A model generated the notes under the pieces. The model did not search any database. It worked only from the letters and a program-made list of their open reading frames with translations, and was not told the origin of the DNA. From contig OX235279.1 of assembly GCA_944472155.2 (NCBI GenBank), positions 145,970,199 through 146,034,198 of the forward strand: 64,000 nucleotides of DNA, written 5' to 3'. The DNA is from Trichobilharzia szidati. Its lineage: Eukaryota > Platyhelminthes > Trematoda > Strigeidida > Schistosomatidae. A program made the position numbers and the translations under genes. Numbering within the stretch: position 1 is the first letter of the stretch; every line of letters begins with the position of its first letter. Positions 29,683-41,359 of this stretch are shown here, piece by piece.

Positions 29683-31186
29683 CATACGCTCCTCTGACGA
29701 TATCCTTCCTAATGATACAATTCACATAGACAATAATTTTAATGGTTTTAATACCCTTGATGTGCTTAAATGTCTCCGTTCTCTTAAGCCTTCCCAAAGC
29801 CTTGGTTCTGATGGCGTACCTGCCATTGTCCTGAGGAACTGTGCTGATATTTTGTGTTACCCTCTTACTAATATTTTTAATGCTTCCTTTTCCAGTAATG
29901 TTCTACCTTCTGCATGGAAAAACATTAAAATTGTCCCTATACCAAAACAATCTTCTGGTACCGATAGTAAATTTAGGCCTATTGCAATTACTTCTCCTTT
30001 TTTAAAATTGATGGAAAAACTACTTTTACTTCGTCTTGAACCTTCATTGAAAGCTTTTAATGACCCTAAGCTATTTGCATATAAACATGGTAGAAGTACC
30101 TTGGATGCTGCGGTTGTCTTATATCATAATGTTGTTTCTTGTTTAGACAAAGGTGCCAAATATGTCCGTGGTGCTTTCCTAGACTACACATCTGCGTTTG
30201 ACTCTGTACCTAGGGGCCTTTGATTAAATAAGCTCTCCTTGACGCACACAGCATCCTGGGCTAAGAGTTGGTTGCATTCTTATTTTTCTGATAGAATGCA
30301 GTATACTGCATATAATGGCAAATCTTCTTCTGCTTTGCTTACAAAAGCCGGTGTTCCTCAAGGTGCCGTCCTCTCTCCCTTTCTTTTTTCTTTCTTCTTA
30401 CATGACCTGCCACATTTAAACGAAACCAATTTTGTCAAATATGCTGATGATCTGACTGTATCACTGCCTATCACTTCTGAGTCTGACTGCTCCAAACTTA
30501 ATAGCTTTTTGTTGGACATCAGCATGTGGTCTAAGTCAAATGGTCTTATGTTAAATCCTTCCAAATATCAGGCAGTTAACTTTACCTTCAACCATCGACG
30601 TGACATACATGAACTAGTTAGTTCCCATGATGCCTGTAGCATAGATGGTACAGAAATTGAAACCAAATCAAGCATTAAATACCTTGGATTAGTTCTTTCC
30701 TCTGACCTTTCATGGTCATCTCACATTTTATTGGTCTCTAAGAAAATGTTTCGTCTTACCTTCTACATTAAAAAGTTAAGACAACAAGGTATCAGCCAAC
30801 CTTTAGTTCTGCGATTTTTAAACTCCTGTATTTTACCCATTTTACTTTATTGTTCTCCATTAATCTTTCCTGGGCTTCTTAAAAAAGACTATGCCGTATT
30901 ACGAAGGGTATTAAATGCTGTGAGTAGGGCTTGTGGTTTGCCACTGCGTGATCTCGCCAATACCATAGTCGAGAGACACGTAAATTCCTGTAAAAATTGG
31001 GCAAAGGCCGTACTGTCAGACCCTCTGCACCCTCTTTATTCACAATTATCCCCTTGTATCTCATCAGGTAGAACGAGAAGTCAATATAAGAAATTATATG
31101 CTCGTACCACTAAGTACAAAAATTCTACAATACCGTATTTAGCCCATATTTTATGTGATGAACACTCTGTTAGAAGTGAAACATAG
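29683..31186 (+). pseudogene. CR1-clade reverse transcriptase with one stop codon
   Basis: One frame, open except for a single TGA at 30221-30223. Domains in order: LRSLKPSQSLGSDGVPAIVL, PSAWKNIKIVPIPKQSSGTD, FRPIAITSPFLKLMEKLLL, KHGRSTLDAAVVL, RGAFLDYTSAFDSVPRGL (motif A), AGVPQGAVLSPFLFSFFLHD (motif B), VKYADDLTVSLPI (motif C, YADD intact) and KYLGLVLSSDLSWSSH (motif E region), then a C-terminal extension to SVRSET. It lacks the upstream endonuclease through 5' truncation. Without the TGA it would be a complete RT domain, which suggests a young insertion. Confidence 0.88.
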
Positions 31187-31545
31187 AAGTTACTATGTAA
31201 TTAGCAAAGTGAATCGACCCTTTCATTGTTCATCTTTCTGTATTTTTATGGTGTCACACTTTCTATCGTTTAATTATAACTTTGCTATTTTTATTTTAGT
31301 TGTTATTACTATTATTACTATAATTTTATATTTTTCTCCTTATCCTCTACTGTAATTGCTACATAGCTCCTATAAAAACGTTTTGTTATCATTATTATGT
31401 ATTAATTATTCCGTTTATCTAATTTTTTGGTTTGTTGTTGTCGTTTTTGAGTAAATTAGATGCAATACTGTACTGAATGCTGAAAATTCCTTGCTGTATC
31501 ATTAATACTGTTTTTGGAATAAAGCAAAAATTATTATTATTATTA
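29683..31545 (+). mobile_element. CR1-clade (SR1-like) retrotransposon, 5'-truncated
   Basis: Starts directly in the RT frame and ends with an AATAAAG-type 3' UTR and an (ATT)n tail. It was inserted in a run of T residues in the Penelope array, with at most 3-4 bases of possible target duplication, as is common for CR1. The flanks can be rejoined by comparison with R3. Confidence 0.85.
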
Positions 31546-31677
31546 TTTTAATTCACATCATGTAGGTGTTTTATTCGTCCAGATAGGGTGGATAAAACTA
31601 TGCGGGGTCAACCATTCTTACCTCAGCCAAATTCTTATGTTCCGCCAATCTGATTATCCACGACCTACTAGTTTGAT

Positions 31678-32502
31678 CTATGTAGTTGACCTCACAGTCA
31701 TTGCGAGGTATTTTATAAAATATATTTGTTTAATTGGATCCACCGGGTCTTTTAGCTTACAGAGCTTGTCTCTGAGTGAGTTTGTAGGTTTGAATGTCAC
31801 CCGAATTCCTGCTTTATTAAGAATCCTACGTAGGGCCTCAGATGTCCCCTCCTTAAATGGTATAACAGTAGATGACTTATCTTTCTTATTTATATTCTCA
31901 CTACTAGTTTCACAATAATTTTTATTTTGCTTTTGGCCTTTTTCAATCTTCCTAATGAATTTTAGAGGATAGTTATTTAACACCAACGCTTTTTCTATCC
32001 GTTTCATTCCATCATTTAGGTCTTTTGTTGTACTACTAAGTGCCACCGCTCTGTTTGTTAGACACTTAACTAAGCCTGCCTTAACAGTTAACGGATGAGA
32101 CGAATTAAAGTCTAAGTATCTATTAGAATGAGTTGGCTTTTTATAAACGCTAGTATGCAGTTTATCTTCTTCTGTTCGTTTTATTTTACAATCTAACATA
32201 GCTAATTCTCCTTGTTCATTTTCCGATTCAAATGTGAATTTTATTCCCTCTACTAGTGAGTTTATATGTGTCAAGAAGCTAGAGATGTGTTCTGTTTTTA
32301 ACACTGAGAAAGTGTTATCCACTTATCTCCACCATATTTTTGGAGTAGAGTTAAACGTATTAAGAGCCATATTTTCCCAGCTATCCATAAATATATCTGC
32401 TACGATAGGGGATATTGGTGATCCCATTGCTACACCTTCAGTTTGTCTACATATTTTGCCTTGGAATTTAAAGATAGTAGATGTGAGGCACAACTGAATT
32501 CC
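31678..32502 (-). pseudogene. Penelope-like RT C-terminal part, unit B
   Basis: Same content as unit A, with the same in-frame TAA replacing the Tyr of YVDD and the same C-terminal loss. The 214-codon frame differs from unit A at one residue (GKLHTS against DKLHTS). The shared defect shows that duplication followed inactivation. Confidence 0.82.
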
Positions 32503-32694
32503 TAAAATAATTTCTTCAATGGGTAGCTTTATCCTATTAGTGAGTTCAGGATCTGCAGTTAGTTCTTTTTTAACTGCTCGATTGGTATATCAGTGTAAAG
32601 ACTAGTTATATCAAAACTAACCATTGTTTCATCATTTTCTAGTTGAATGTCATTTAGTTTATTTTTCATCTCATATGAATTTGTTAGTCTTTGA

Positions 32695-32952
32695 GGCTTT
32701 ATCAGCCGTATCAGGAACTTTTACGCATAACGTCTTACTACTGAATTATTATTTAAGTAGGCAAATGTGATTAGCTGAATCTTCCAGTGCCTGTACCAAA
32801 TGGTTATCAGTTTGTAATTTTGTTACATCACCTTACCTGCTATTCGCTTTGCTGACATATAGGAATTATCTCTCCCTGAGCACGCGTGAATAAGCTTAAA
32901 ATAAAAAATTGTGTAGAAATCTGCTTTGACTGTAACTGTTTCCAGGCACTTT
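32695..32952 (-). repeat. Penelope terminal repeat R3
   Basis: Third copy of the terminal repeat, followed by about 52 bases of the next unit (AATTCACTTCATGTAGGTG onward), which is slightly more diverged and stops at 33004. This marks the outer edge of the array. Confidence 0.85.
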
Positions 32953-33004
32953 TAATTCACTTCATGTAGGTGTTTAATTCGTCCAGATAGGGTAGATAAA
33001 ACTA

Positions 33005-33596
33005 TGTGACTACAAGTTCACATACATACACATGTACAATAGGAGGAGTTTGTATATTTATCTGCCTATAGCTAAGCCTAGATATATATGTATGATGGAA
33101 ACAGGACTGGAAATCAATGGATTCCTATTAATAAATCTGTAATAGTAAAGTGTGACAAATCATATGAATTCGTTGAATTGAAACATTTAGTTAAGCAGAA
33201 TAAACTACTTATTTTTCCGAGTAGATACTTATTGTCCCCATATACAGTTGAAAAAATGGCTGACTACCACTCAATTGAGCATGAAGAATATGCTTAATGC
33301 AGAAATAGTACATACTGGTCATTGGACCGTTAGTGATTTTTGTATTTTGTTTCTCTCTTACATAATATCGATAGGAGTATGTATGCAAATTTAAAATTAA
33401 ATAGAAATATTGACAACTGTGTACATTAATGGTATAAAGCTAGAAAGGACTGTTTATTCGTAGTTTAAATGTTAAGCCAGTAGTTTCATGTCTGACAACA
33501 TTTCTCATCACAAAATGCCCGCCAAATAATGCATCGTTGATTTTTGATACTTAGTCATTCGAGAATAAAGTGTCTTATAATTGCTTCTAGTCTTAA
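33005..33596. other. Unassigned DNA with one 69-codon open frame
   Basis: A plus-strand frame at 33088-33297 reads MYDGNRTGNQWIPINKSV, then FVELKHLVKQNKLLIF and ends EHEEYA with a stop. The bases just before it (CCTAG at 33077-33081) could be an acceptor, but there is no convincing donor and no family match. I do not call it a gene. The rest is featureless. Confidence 0.3.
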
Positions 33597-34990
33597 CCTA
33601 TCTGAAGCAAGGGGAGGCTTGGGTATATATAGGGTGCTCAGAGTTCGACATGACAATGTAAGCCAAATTCTTGTATGACTTCATGTATCTGTCCACAACA
33701 GTAAGAAGGAGTTGGCTTAGCAACACCTCATTCCCTCTATTTACAGCTTTTAGTGCTGTTATCAGTGAAACAAAGTCTTTCTTCAGTAGCCGAAGAAGGA
33801 TTAATGGGAAAGGAATAAAGAAGACTAGGTAGAATACAAGAATTAACAAACTGTAAAAGTAAAGACAGTGATACGGGAATGTCCTAACTTCTTTGTGCAG
33901 AAGGTTAGACAAAATGCCTTTCTATACCAGAGAAGATCAGAGGAATGAAGTAATCCAAGGTATTTAACACTTGAGTTAGTTTCAGTTTTATTGCTGTCTG
34001 TGATACAAGAATCATGAAAACACAACCAGTTCATGTAAGCCACGTTGGTGTCTGAACTTTAACAATCTGACATCTGGAGGGATTTAGCTGTAGAACATCT
34101 GATAAGGACGGCTGACTAATTTATGATAAACCACTATTCATTTTCCAGCAATCTGATTGGGATGTAAACGATATGAACGCAGTTACGTCGTTGGCATACT
34201 GAACAAAATTTGCTTCATCAGCGTGAGGCAAGTCATGTAGGGAGAAAGAAAACAAAAAAGGGGGAAAGAATAGTATTCTGACAGACACCATTTGCAGTAA
34301 GTAAAACAGTGAGACTTCCCATTATACACGCTGCACTGCTTCTTGTCAGGAAAGTAAGAATTGACCACTTACTAATTCAGCACCCTGTTTGTGTCACCTC
34401 AAGCTTGTTCAACAAAAGAGGACTACATAGAGAGTCAAAGGCGGAGGTGCAATCTAGGAAGACACACTGAACATAACTAGCACCTTTGTCTAAGCTGCAG
34501 ACAATCTTATGGTTTAGGATAACATTAGTATCTAAAGTACATCTACCGAGTTCGTAAGCAAGTTGTTTTTGGTCTTTAAAAGTCCTCAATGATGGCTGAA
34601 AGTCAAGTAATAGCAATTTTTCCACTATTTTTGAAAATGGAGAGGTAATATCAGTATGTCTACATTTAACGCCTGACCCATCGGGACAATTTTGATTTTT
34701 TTCCAAGAATCAGGCACAACATTTGAGGAAAATGATGCTTTTAGAGTATCGGTAAGAGGATGGCACAAAATATCCGCACATTTTCTGGGGACGATAGCGG
34801 GCATACCATCTGAACCTGAGGATTAGGAAAGTTTCACGGACGGGAGGCATTTAAGAACATCATATGTATTAAAACCAGCAATACGATCATTATTTTCATT
34901 TGTAACATCAGAAACCATAACAGGTGGATCAGATATCAAGGATATATTAAACTTAATGGCATCACATGAAGAAGGATCATTATTTATTTG
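33597..34990 (-). pseudogene. CR1-clade (SR1-like) relic
   Basis: Minus-strand fragments match the intact-looking CR1 at 29683 in order: a GSDGMPAIV-like block, KIVEKLLLLDFQPSLRTFKD, LAYELGRCTLDTNVIL, GASYVQCVFLDCTSAFDS (motif A), SSVKYLGLLHSSDLLW, LLKKDFVSLITALKAVNR, and VDRYMKSYKNLAYIV down to QASPCFR. Motif C is not preserved in one frame. Much older than the 29683 copy. Confidence 0.75.
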
Positions 34991-35559
34991 CTTTCCACTA
35001 GTAATTTGCTTGAATAGTTTTCACATTTCTGAGGATGTTCTGCATGAAAAGAATTTTTGGTCATATATTGTATTTATTCCCTGTATTTACTATGTGATTA
35101 AAATACTCAATCTTTTTTGCACCAGGGTTATCTTTCATTTTGTTCAAACTTTCCTTTACTCGGAAGAATTTTTTGAGTTGATAAGAAGAAAATTGGTCAG
35201 CTCCTAAGACGAGTGTCCTTTGTGAGAAACAAACACCGAGAACGAATTTGAGGTCATATGTTATATTTGTAACAGTATCATCTAGAATTGGTTCAGTAGA
35301 TAAGTCCCAGTTTGTATCTTTTAATATGCTTTCGAGATTCTGTATATCTTCCTGAGAGTAACATCTATGTTGAGTATTCTTTCAGAAGTGCGAGAAGGCC
35401 CTTTTATGTATATATATATATACTTGTATAACACTAAAATCCGAATTCGGTAATGGGGTACTTTATGAGTTTCAGATATGCTGAAGTCATTTGTGAATGT
35501 CGGTGGGGATGTAATTCGTTTCAACCCTTGGAATGACTTTGTTAATGACACCTCAAAGA
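34991..35559. other. Unassigned DNA, possibly upstream CR1 remains
   Basis: No firm match. A short (TA)n run lies at about 35407-35424. It could be older 5' CR1 sequence, but no motif proves it. Confidence 0.3.
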
Positions 35560-36010
35560 GCCCTGACCAATAGCTGCTACTTTCACTTGGTGATCAGCCT
35601 TGAATATCACAGAAATCTGACGACCTACACTGACTGAGAAGAATGTTCCACAGGTCCTACAGTGCGAGCAAGGTCGCTTAGGTAACCATTACACCAAAAG
35701 TATACACCATCATAATGTAAGCAGTTTTTACTATTGTTCGGGTTCTACATGTTAAGTCTTACAGCTGTCGAATGGAGATACAGTGGCAACAGGGCATTTC
35801 GCTTAGACAACCATTATTCCAGCTATTCTGTCTCTCTGCTCTGGTATGGTGCTTAGAAAAGATCCACCAAGAGAACTGTACATCCCAGCTTGCCTTGTGA
35901 TTGTCCGCAGTTAGTTGAAATGTCTTCTGCTAACATAACTACGAAAACCGCATCAAACAGGCTGTGTGTAACCGGCCTGAAGCAGTAGTTTCCTGCTCTC
36001 TGAGATCATG
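35560..36010 (+). repeat. RTE-A 5' region, diverged solo copy
   Basis: Aligns by eye with 24470-24920: TAGCTGCTACTTTCACTTGG (against TAGCTGCTACCTTGACGTGG), a CACTGACTGAGAAGAATGTTCC block, GGTCCTACAGTG, GGAGATACAGTGGCAACAGG, ATTCCAGCTATTCTGTCTCTC and a CATCAAACAGGCTGTGTGT block. No coding part follows. This is the third copy of the module in the window. Confidence 0.6.
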
Positions 36011-36914
36011 TGACATTTATACTCTTTCTAATTCGAGGAATTCAGTCTTAAAGGTCACCACACTTGTAGAAGAAATGTCAACACTGATGGAAATAATGTT
36101 CACGAATGCGTTGAGAAGAAGGATATTTGATTTACTGCATTGATTAGTTACCAAATAAACGAGACGTGTGTTTTTGAGTACCTAAAATGTTCACTTCTGT
36201 TGAGTTTAAAGTCAACTGATTGGTTGAAATATTCGCATCACTCAAAATTTTTATTTATGCTGGTGACAATGATTATTTAGAATAACACACGTAAGAGAAC
36301 AATACTCACTTCAATTATATCTCATCTAGCTTCACTCTAATATAACTATATAACTTCACAAATAAATCAAGTTAAATATCCACCAGTCATGGTGACTTGT
36401 CAATAGGATGATAAGACTGTGCATATAAACTGTGTAGTTAGTTAGTCATAATAATAATGATTCTATCAATATCAAGGATGAAAAAGGGAAGAGATTTGTG
36501 ATAACAAGAATAATGAAAAAACAGCATGATTAAACAAACAAATATTCAGGTGGATGTAGTCGAAAGAGGCTAAGAAACACAGATACTGGAACTAAGTAGC
36601 GCTAGATTGTAAGGAAAGTAAATAAACCGTGTTTTAATGAAGATATGATAAGATGATAAGAAAGGGATTATAAATATAAATAGGCGATTGGGGTGATATC
36701 GTCAGTTGGCCAGGTCTTGAGTGGTCAAGGGAAGGATGATGACTGTAAGAACTTCTGTTGAATGTATTGTTCAGTCTTATTACCTAGAATGCCTATCGCT
36801 TCCACTATATGTAGTAGATAAATACGGCGTCCATTGGAGAGATTCGGTTTAGTAGTGTGTCTAATATAAATGCCTCTGCAGGAGTAGCTGAATGGATAAG
36901 TGTACACAGGTGTG
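36011..36914. other. Unassigned DNA with a tRNA-like stretch at its end
   Basis: Featureless to about 36840. From 36885 the plus strand has GAGTAGCTGAATGGATAAGT (box A-like), and near 36940 CGTTTGAATTCC (box B-like), with weak pairing, probably a SINE head. Confidence 0.35.
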
Positions 36915-38500
36915 GCAAAACTACCCAGCTTGTCCTTCGTTTGAATTCCAGTCATCCGTCAACTGGAGAATTACAAACAGGTTTGCTGTGTAAAGTTTTC
37001 TCCATAGACTTACACTTAATTTCTGGAACTGAATCTTACTTGACAAATCCTCATTAAATTGTAATTTAGTAAATAATGGTTTCCTCCGTGTTGTCATCGT
37101 CTCAGATTTTCTACCTAATACTATCAAATGTTTCTTTATGGAACTATTCGGATAACCCATCTTAGTCGAGGAATTATGTAAGCGATCTTCCGTAAATATC
37201 CTCATAAGACACTTGACAGTATTTTTTAAAATATTTAATTGGCACATACCTAAGGAAATACCTGTATTGCAATGTGAACAAGCTATTCTTATACACGCTT
37301 CTCCAATGTGCCCCATCTTCTCACCCGCCTAACAAAACATCCAGAGAATGCAGTGTTGAAGTAATCGAAGGGTGGAAGTCGTCGAATTTCATGAACAATT
37401 CATTCATGTTTACATTCTCACTAACTAAGATGAATGTATCATCGACATTAACGGTGACGCATATCCTACTCATTGATAACATCCTTGAATCACGGGTTTT
37501 CTAGTTTTGCAAAGAAGAAGTCGGCTAAGATCGTGTCTAATGGTGAACTCATAGTGATTTTATCTACTCGTTGGTAATGTGAATTACTGAAGACAAAATA
37601 TGCATTCATTGTACCATTAAGGAGTAGTTCTTCGAAGTTAGGCAGGGGAACTTCCAAGCCCATTCGGCTTTCTGTGATTCCTTGACATATGCAATCCACC
37701 ATTTCTACAAGTGGTATATTCAAAAATAGCGGTGATATATCCATCCATGGCTAACATAAGTTTATTATTAACATGAGTCTCAGATATTTTATACATAAAT
37801 TAAAAGACATTACTAATTCTATATCGGGAAATTTCCTCATGGAAATGTCCCAGAATCTTTGCTATTCCGTGAAATGGTGAGTTATACATATCTGAAAATG
37901 AACGAGGAGGAAGAGTCGGTTTATGCACTTTGGGTAGAGCGTAAAGACGTACAGTGTTGGTTCCTGTTGGTTTCATCGACTTATGCATGGTTACCGATAG
38001 CATTCCTGTTCGATTCAATTTTCTGAGAGAATCGGTCATCAGTTTCTTCGCTTTTATGCTGAGGTTTTCGTAATCACCAAGATAGTGGGATTTAGTTTGA
38101 TCATTCAAAATAGATTCCATTTTTTAAACATAATCGCCTTTATCCAGTAACGTTATACTGTCACCTTAATATTGGTTGCTTATAGTTAAGCTTTCAATTC
38201 TCCTAAGTTCTCTTGGAGCATCTCTGTGTTGTTTCTATAACAGAGTACTGCTGTCAGCTGTCAGTTAGCGTATATTTGAACTTAACCAGTTCGTCGTCCG
38301 TGCTGATTGATTGCTTACTTCAACAATGTCTTTCTTTTTCACCGGAAATGAGGATAATGTGAAAGTAGTGTTACACGGTTGCACATTAGACTGGATCATA
38401 CAACGGGGAGTGGGTAGTGAAAGATCAGGCATATGTTGAACCGACAAATAAACTTTGTAGGACACAGGTTTCGCAGAGGATTTATTTTTCATGTTTCACA
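36915..38500 (-). pseudogene. Penelope-like element relic, long RT part
   Basis: Minus-strand blocks in order: LRKLNRTGMLSVTMHKSMKP and VRLYALPKVHKPTLPPRSFS (the LPKVHKP hallmark), SPFHGIAKILGHFHEEI, DISPLFLNIPLVEMVDCICQ (motif A region), LPNFEELLLNGTMNAYFVFS, a damaged motif B (TMSSPLDTILADFFFAKLEN), VNVDDTFILVSENV (motif C, VDD kept), then NSSTKMGYPNSSIKKH and RKPLFTKLQFNED. Several frame changes. 38130-38500 may hold the N-terminal part (MKNKSSAKPVSYKVYLS) but with little support. It is the longest single Penelope RT in the window. Confidence 0.72.
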
Positions 38501-38619
38501 GATTCAAAGATATATAGTCGAACACTAGCAAGTTGGCAGAAAAGGTAGCAGAAACATGGATTTAGGTGGAAGCATCCTTTCAACCACAGATGTCACAAAT
38601 GGAGCTGTTAAAGTCAATC

Positions 38620-39345
38620 AGGATAGGATCATGAATGCAAAATGGACGTTTTTAACTCCAAAATATGTGTAGAGATTTATAATACTCAGATCAACGAACA
38701 AAATCCCAGTTTTCAACAATAATATCACTTTAAGGCTTGTTTATGTTTCAAAGACCTGCCAGGTGCGTCACCGGAATGCTTCCTAGCACGCTACTGCAGA
38801 CTTTCATCAACAGATGCTGTCAAATATCCAGACCTCAAAGATCCTGGATCTATCGCTGGTTTCAGAAGACTAGGCCTAAAAATTAGAATACTGTGTATTG
38901 TAGCCGACATAGAACAATAGAAAACGGCTGGGCAACAGGAGTGTTTTTTCTTCAAGCGATAAAGAAACAGATATACACTGGCTAATGAGCGCCAAAGTTT
39001 CTGATCGTATTTTTCCAATCTTCTGCCAACCAGTACACGATTAAACAATGAAAGCCTTCTTGTCTCCTGGTAGTGGAGACCAGTTCAAACAAAGAAAGGA
39101 TCCAGTGTTCACCAGCATTGACAGGTGTCTTCGCTCGATGTTAGAATGGATAAACAATGTTGAATTTTTGCCAGGGAGCCAGCCAAGAACATTCGTGGAA
39201 GAGACAAACCTTCAGTTGGCCTTTGAGTGGAACTTGAGCGCGAGTCGATGGAGAAGATCATGTGAAGAGGGAATGAAAGCTTGTGAGCAGTCAGGGAGGC
39301 AGGTGAGAGTGGTGTCAGAGAACCAAACAGAGTATCACTGAGAAC
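38620..39345 (+). pseudogene. RTE-B-like relic
   Basis: Plus strand: TCAACAATAATATCACTTTA, TTTCAAAGACCTGCCAGGTG, CAGACTTTCATCAACAGATG, then FEWNLSASRWRRSCEEGMKA near the end. These are decayed forms of the RTE-B C-terminal blocks ([31 protein letters not shown]). Heavily degraded. Confidence 0.5.
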
Positions 39346-39639
39346 ATAAGAAATGAGTAATAACAAAACAATGAAGTCAAATGGAGTTAACCATTTCTCT
39401 CTGGATCAATGAAAGCCAGGAAGTATGTTGTTTAAAAGATTGCATCGAAATGGGATCTGATTGATTTCATCTAAGGTCTACGTTGAAGTCGTTCGTGTCG
39501 AATGATGAACAGTCTCAAACACACACGGGCAGGTTTGGTTTTCAATATTTACTGTTTTTCAATACTTCTCTAACAGATCCCAGCGTGTGACTAATTCAAA
39601 TTACCTTCCCATTGAATAACAGCTATTTGAAACATCACG
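39346..39639. other. Unassigned DNA
   Basis: Contains AGATCCCAGCGTGTGACTAATTC, which resembles one end of the Penelope hairpin at 61256-61476 (ATCCCAGCGTGTTAAG). Otherwise nothing seen. Confidence 0.3.
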
Positions 39640-39790
39640 TTGATCATTTTTTATTTATTTTATTTTATTATAGCTTTATTTCACACAGTATTTTGGTACA
39701 AGTATGAAATTTTCAGCATGTGATATCTGTAGCCCGAATTTAGCAGGCCGACCATAGATATCAGGTGTGCGTCGGTCATGTCATTAAAAT
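39640..39790 (-). mobile_element. SINE tail, same body as 4640-4833
   Basis: The plus strand reads TTTTGGTACAAGTATGAAAT, GTAGCCCGAATTTAGCAGGC and GATATCAGGTGTGCGTCGGT, matching the body and acceptor-side head of the SINE at 4640-4833. The box A/B part is missing. Confidence 0.6.
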
Positions 39791-40689
39791 ATCACTTTCT
39801 GCAGGAGTTATAAGTTGTCTAGTTAGTCTGGAAAATTAAATGCAAAACACTTATAAGTTTCAACGGATTTATGTTGAACTGGAACTGATCAAAAGCATTT
39901 ATAGATCAGGTTGTTCATCTTATCAGTGTTGTATTGACCACTCCTATACTGAGACTAGAACTTAATGGCCTGTGGAATTCTAATTTCTACCACTTTGAGA
40001 TAGCAGAGTGCCACTACTTAGCAATGCCATCAGCGAGTATTTTTTACTCAGACCTGACCTGCTAGACCCCACAGGTCATGACTTCTGAAATGAATTTCAG
40101 AAGCTTCATCCTGCAGTCAGTCAGTAGGGGGCATTAGACTGTACTCTCAAATGTTAGTTTACAAAGAGTTGACTGATCTCAAGTTGGATCACGAATTGGT
40201 ACCTTTTAGGGAACTACTTAACACCTATCAGTATTGGAAAATTTAAACAAACTACTAAAACAGAACACCAGCCTAATAATTAGAAAAACACTACTCATTA
40301 AGCTGGGTAAATGGTGAAGAAAATAAATAAGTATAAGTGAGATAATATGTCACTGAATATTAAAGTTTGTAGATTAGTAGAACGCGCGGACATAAAATAT
40401 CCGGGCAAAAGAATCTAAGTTTGTGTGAGTGAAGGAAGGATAACAGTTTTTGCAGAATAAAATGATACCATCACTTATTTCCCTGGATTCTCATCAACTG
40501 GTTACAGCCTAAAGACATGATAAGTGTATGTACAGAAACAATTTTAAGCATACTTGTGATTCTCACATGATTTCAGTTGACAGAGAATTCAAGTTCAAAC
40601 AAAAGGACAATGAATGCATACAATGGCAAAGGAGTTGCGTAATGAAAAAGGGAGATTAAAGCGAAAGACTGCACAATGAAATGAAAGAG
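39791..40689. other. Penelope 3' non-coding region and unassigned DNA
   Basis: From about 40440 the sequence resembles 61150-61260 and 61560-61760 (AGAATAAAATGATACCATCA, CTCATCAACTGGTTACAG, AGAAACAATTTTAAG), that is, the 3' non-coding side of a shared Penelope family. 39791-40430 is unassigned. Confidence 0.4.
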
Positions 40690-40985
40690 AGAATAAATAT
40701 ATCCAGTTACTATCGCTGGGAAAGACTGATATCTGCTTCTTTGTGAGCACATGAATTGAGTTTGAGGAGGTCGACGGAGATTGGTTCGGCAAACTTGAGT
40801 AGAATTAAACTATTTTGTCTATAGATAATGTTAAGGGATTTTGTGATATCCACGTTATGAGCCGTATCAAGGAGATGCCTAGCGGTGGTACTATTGGAAC
40901 CATTTGTCCGCTTTATTATTCTAACGGACGTATTTTTCATATTCATAACTGTAATCTCTCCTTTTATCCTCATCTGATAAAGATG
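40690..40985 (-). pseudogene. Penelope GIY-YIG tail
   Basis: An 88-codon minus-strand frame reads NSTTARHLLDTAHNVDITKS, LNIIYRQNSLILLKFAEPIS, VDLLKLNSCAHKEADISLSQ and a stop. This is the C-terminal end of a Penelope GIY-YIG domain (NS-IA-HL--T-H-VD---SFK). The GIY core itself is lost. Same family as 61700-62430. Confidence 0.65.
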
Positions 40986-41208
40986 CTGGAAACAAAATGT
41001 TAACCAAGTGAAAAAGGAACACGTGGCATGAAAAAGGTGCAGGCATCAGTGTAATTTTATTTCATCTATTGGAAGTCAACAGAAATAGTACTGTATTTAT
41101 TGCAGTCTCAAAATTCATAAATTTCAGTATAGCATGAGTAATAAATTATATGTATAAAATCCTACTTGAGTTATTTTTGTTGTGTATAAATAGTAATTCT
41201 GTTTTTAG

Positions 41209-41359
41209 CTTGTATATGGTTACAGAAGACAATTTAAGCGAATACGTGTTTTCGCTTATTTTTCATCAGGCTCTATTATTGTATAACACAGTTATTAGTC
41301 ATGAAAATTCGACACCATGGTGGTTAGTAGAATGGAAGTTGAATTATGCAACAGCAGAA
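41209..41359 (+). CDS. Candidate exon, possibly of the same large gene
   Basis: Acceptor CTGTTTTTAG, donor GCAGAA/GTAAAG. One entry base, then 50 codons: LYMVTEDNLSEYVFSLIFHQ, ALLLYNTVISHENSTPWWLV, EWKLNYATAE. Composition is that of folded protein and matches none of the mobile elements here. It ends on a codon boundary, which suits 44471-44581. It does not join exon e directly, since that exon ends on a codon boundary and this one needs two bases, so an exon between them would have been missed. Weak but worth testing. Confidence 0.35.

Larger units (their letters stand above)
28021..33004 (-). mobile_element. Tandem Penelope-like array with CR1 nested inside
   Basis: The order on the plus strand is R1 (28021-28275), unit A (28276-29424), R2 (29425-29682), CR1 (29683-31545), unit B (31546-32694), R3 (32695-32952), and about 52 bases of a third unit. 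Unit plus repeat has a period of 1404 bp. The R copies sit where the terminal repeats of a Penelope element would sit. Units A and B match base for base over nearly their whole length at a fixed offset of 3270. Confidence 0.85.

Noticed and set aside
33088..33297. 69-codon frame as an exon of the large gene
   Set aside because: The entry phase could fit exon e, but no good donor is present at the phase needed for 41209, and it ends in a stop. Left as unassigned.
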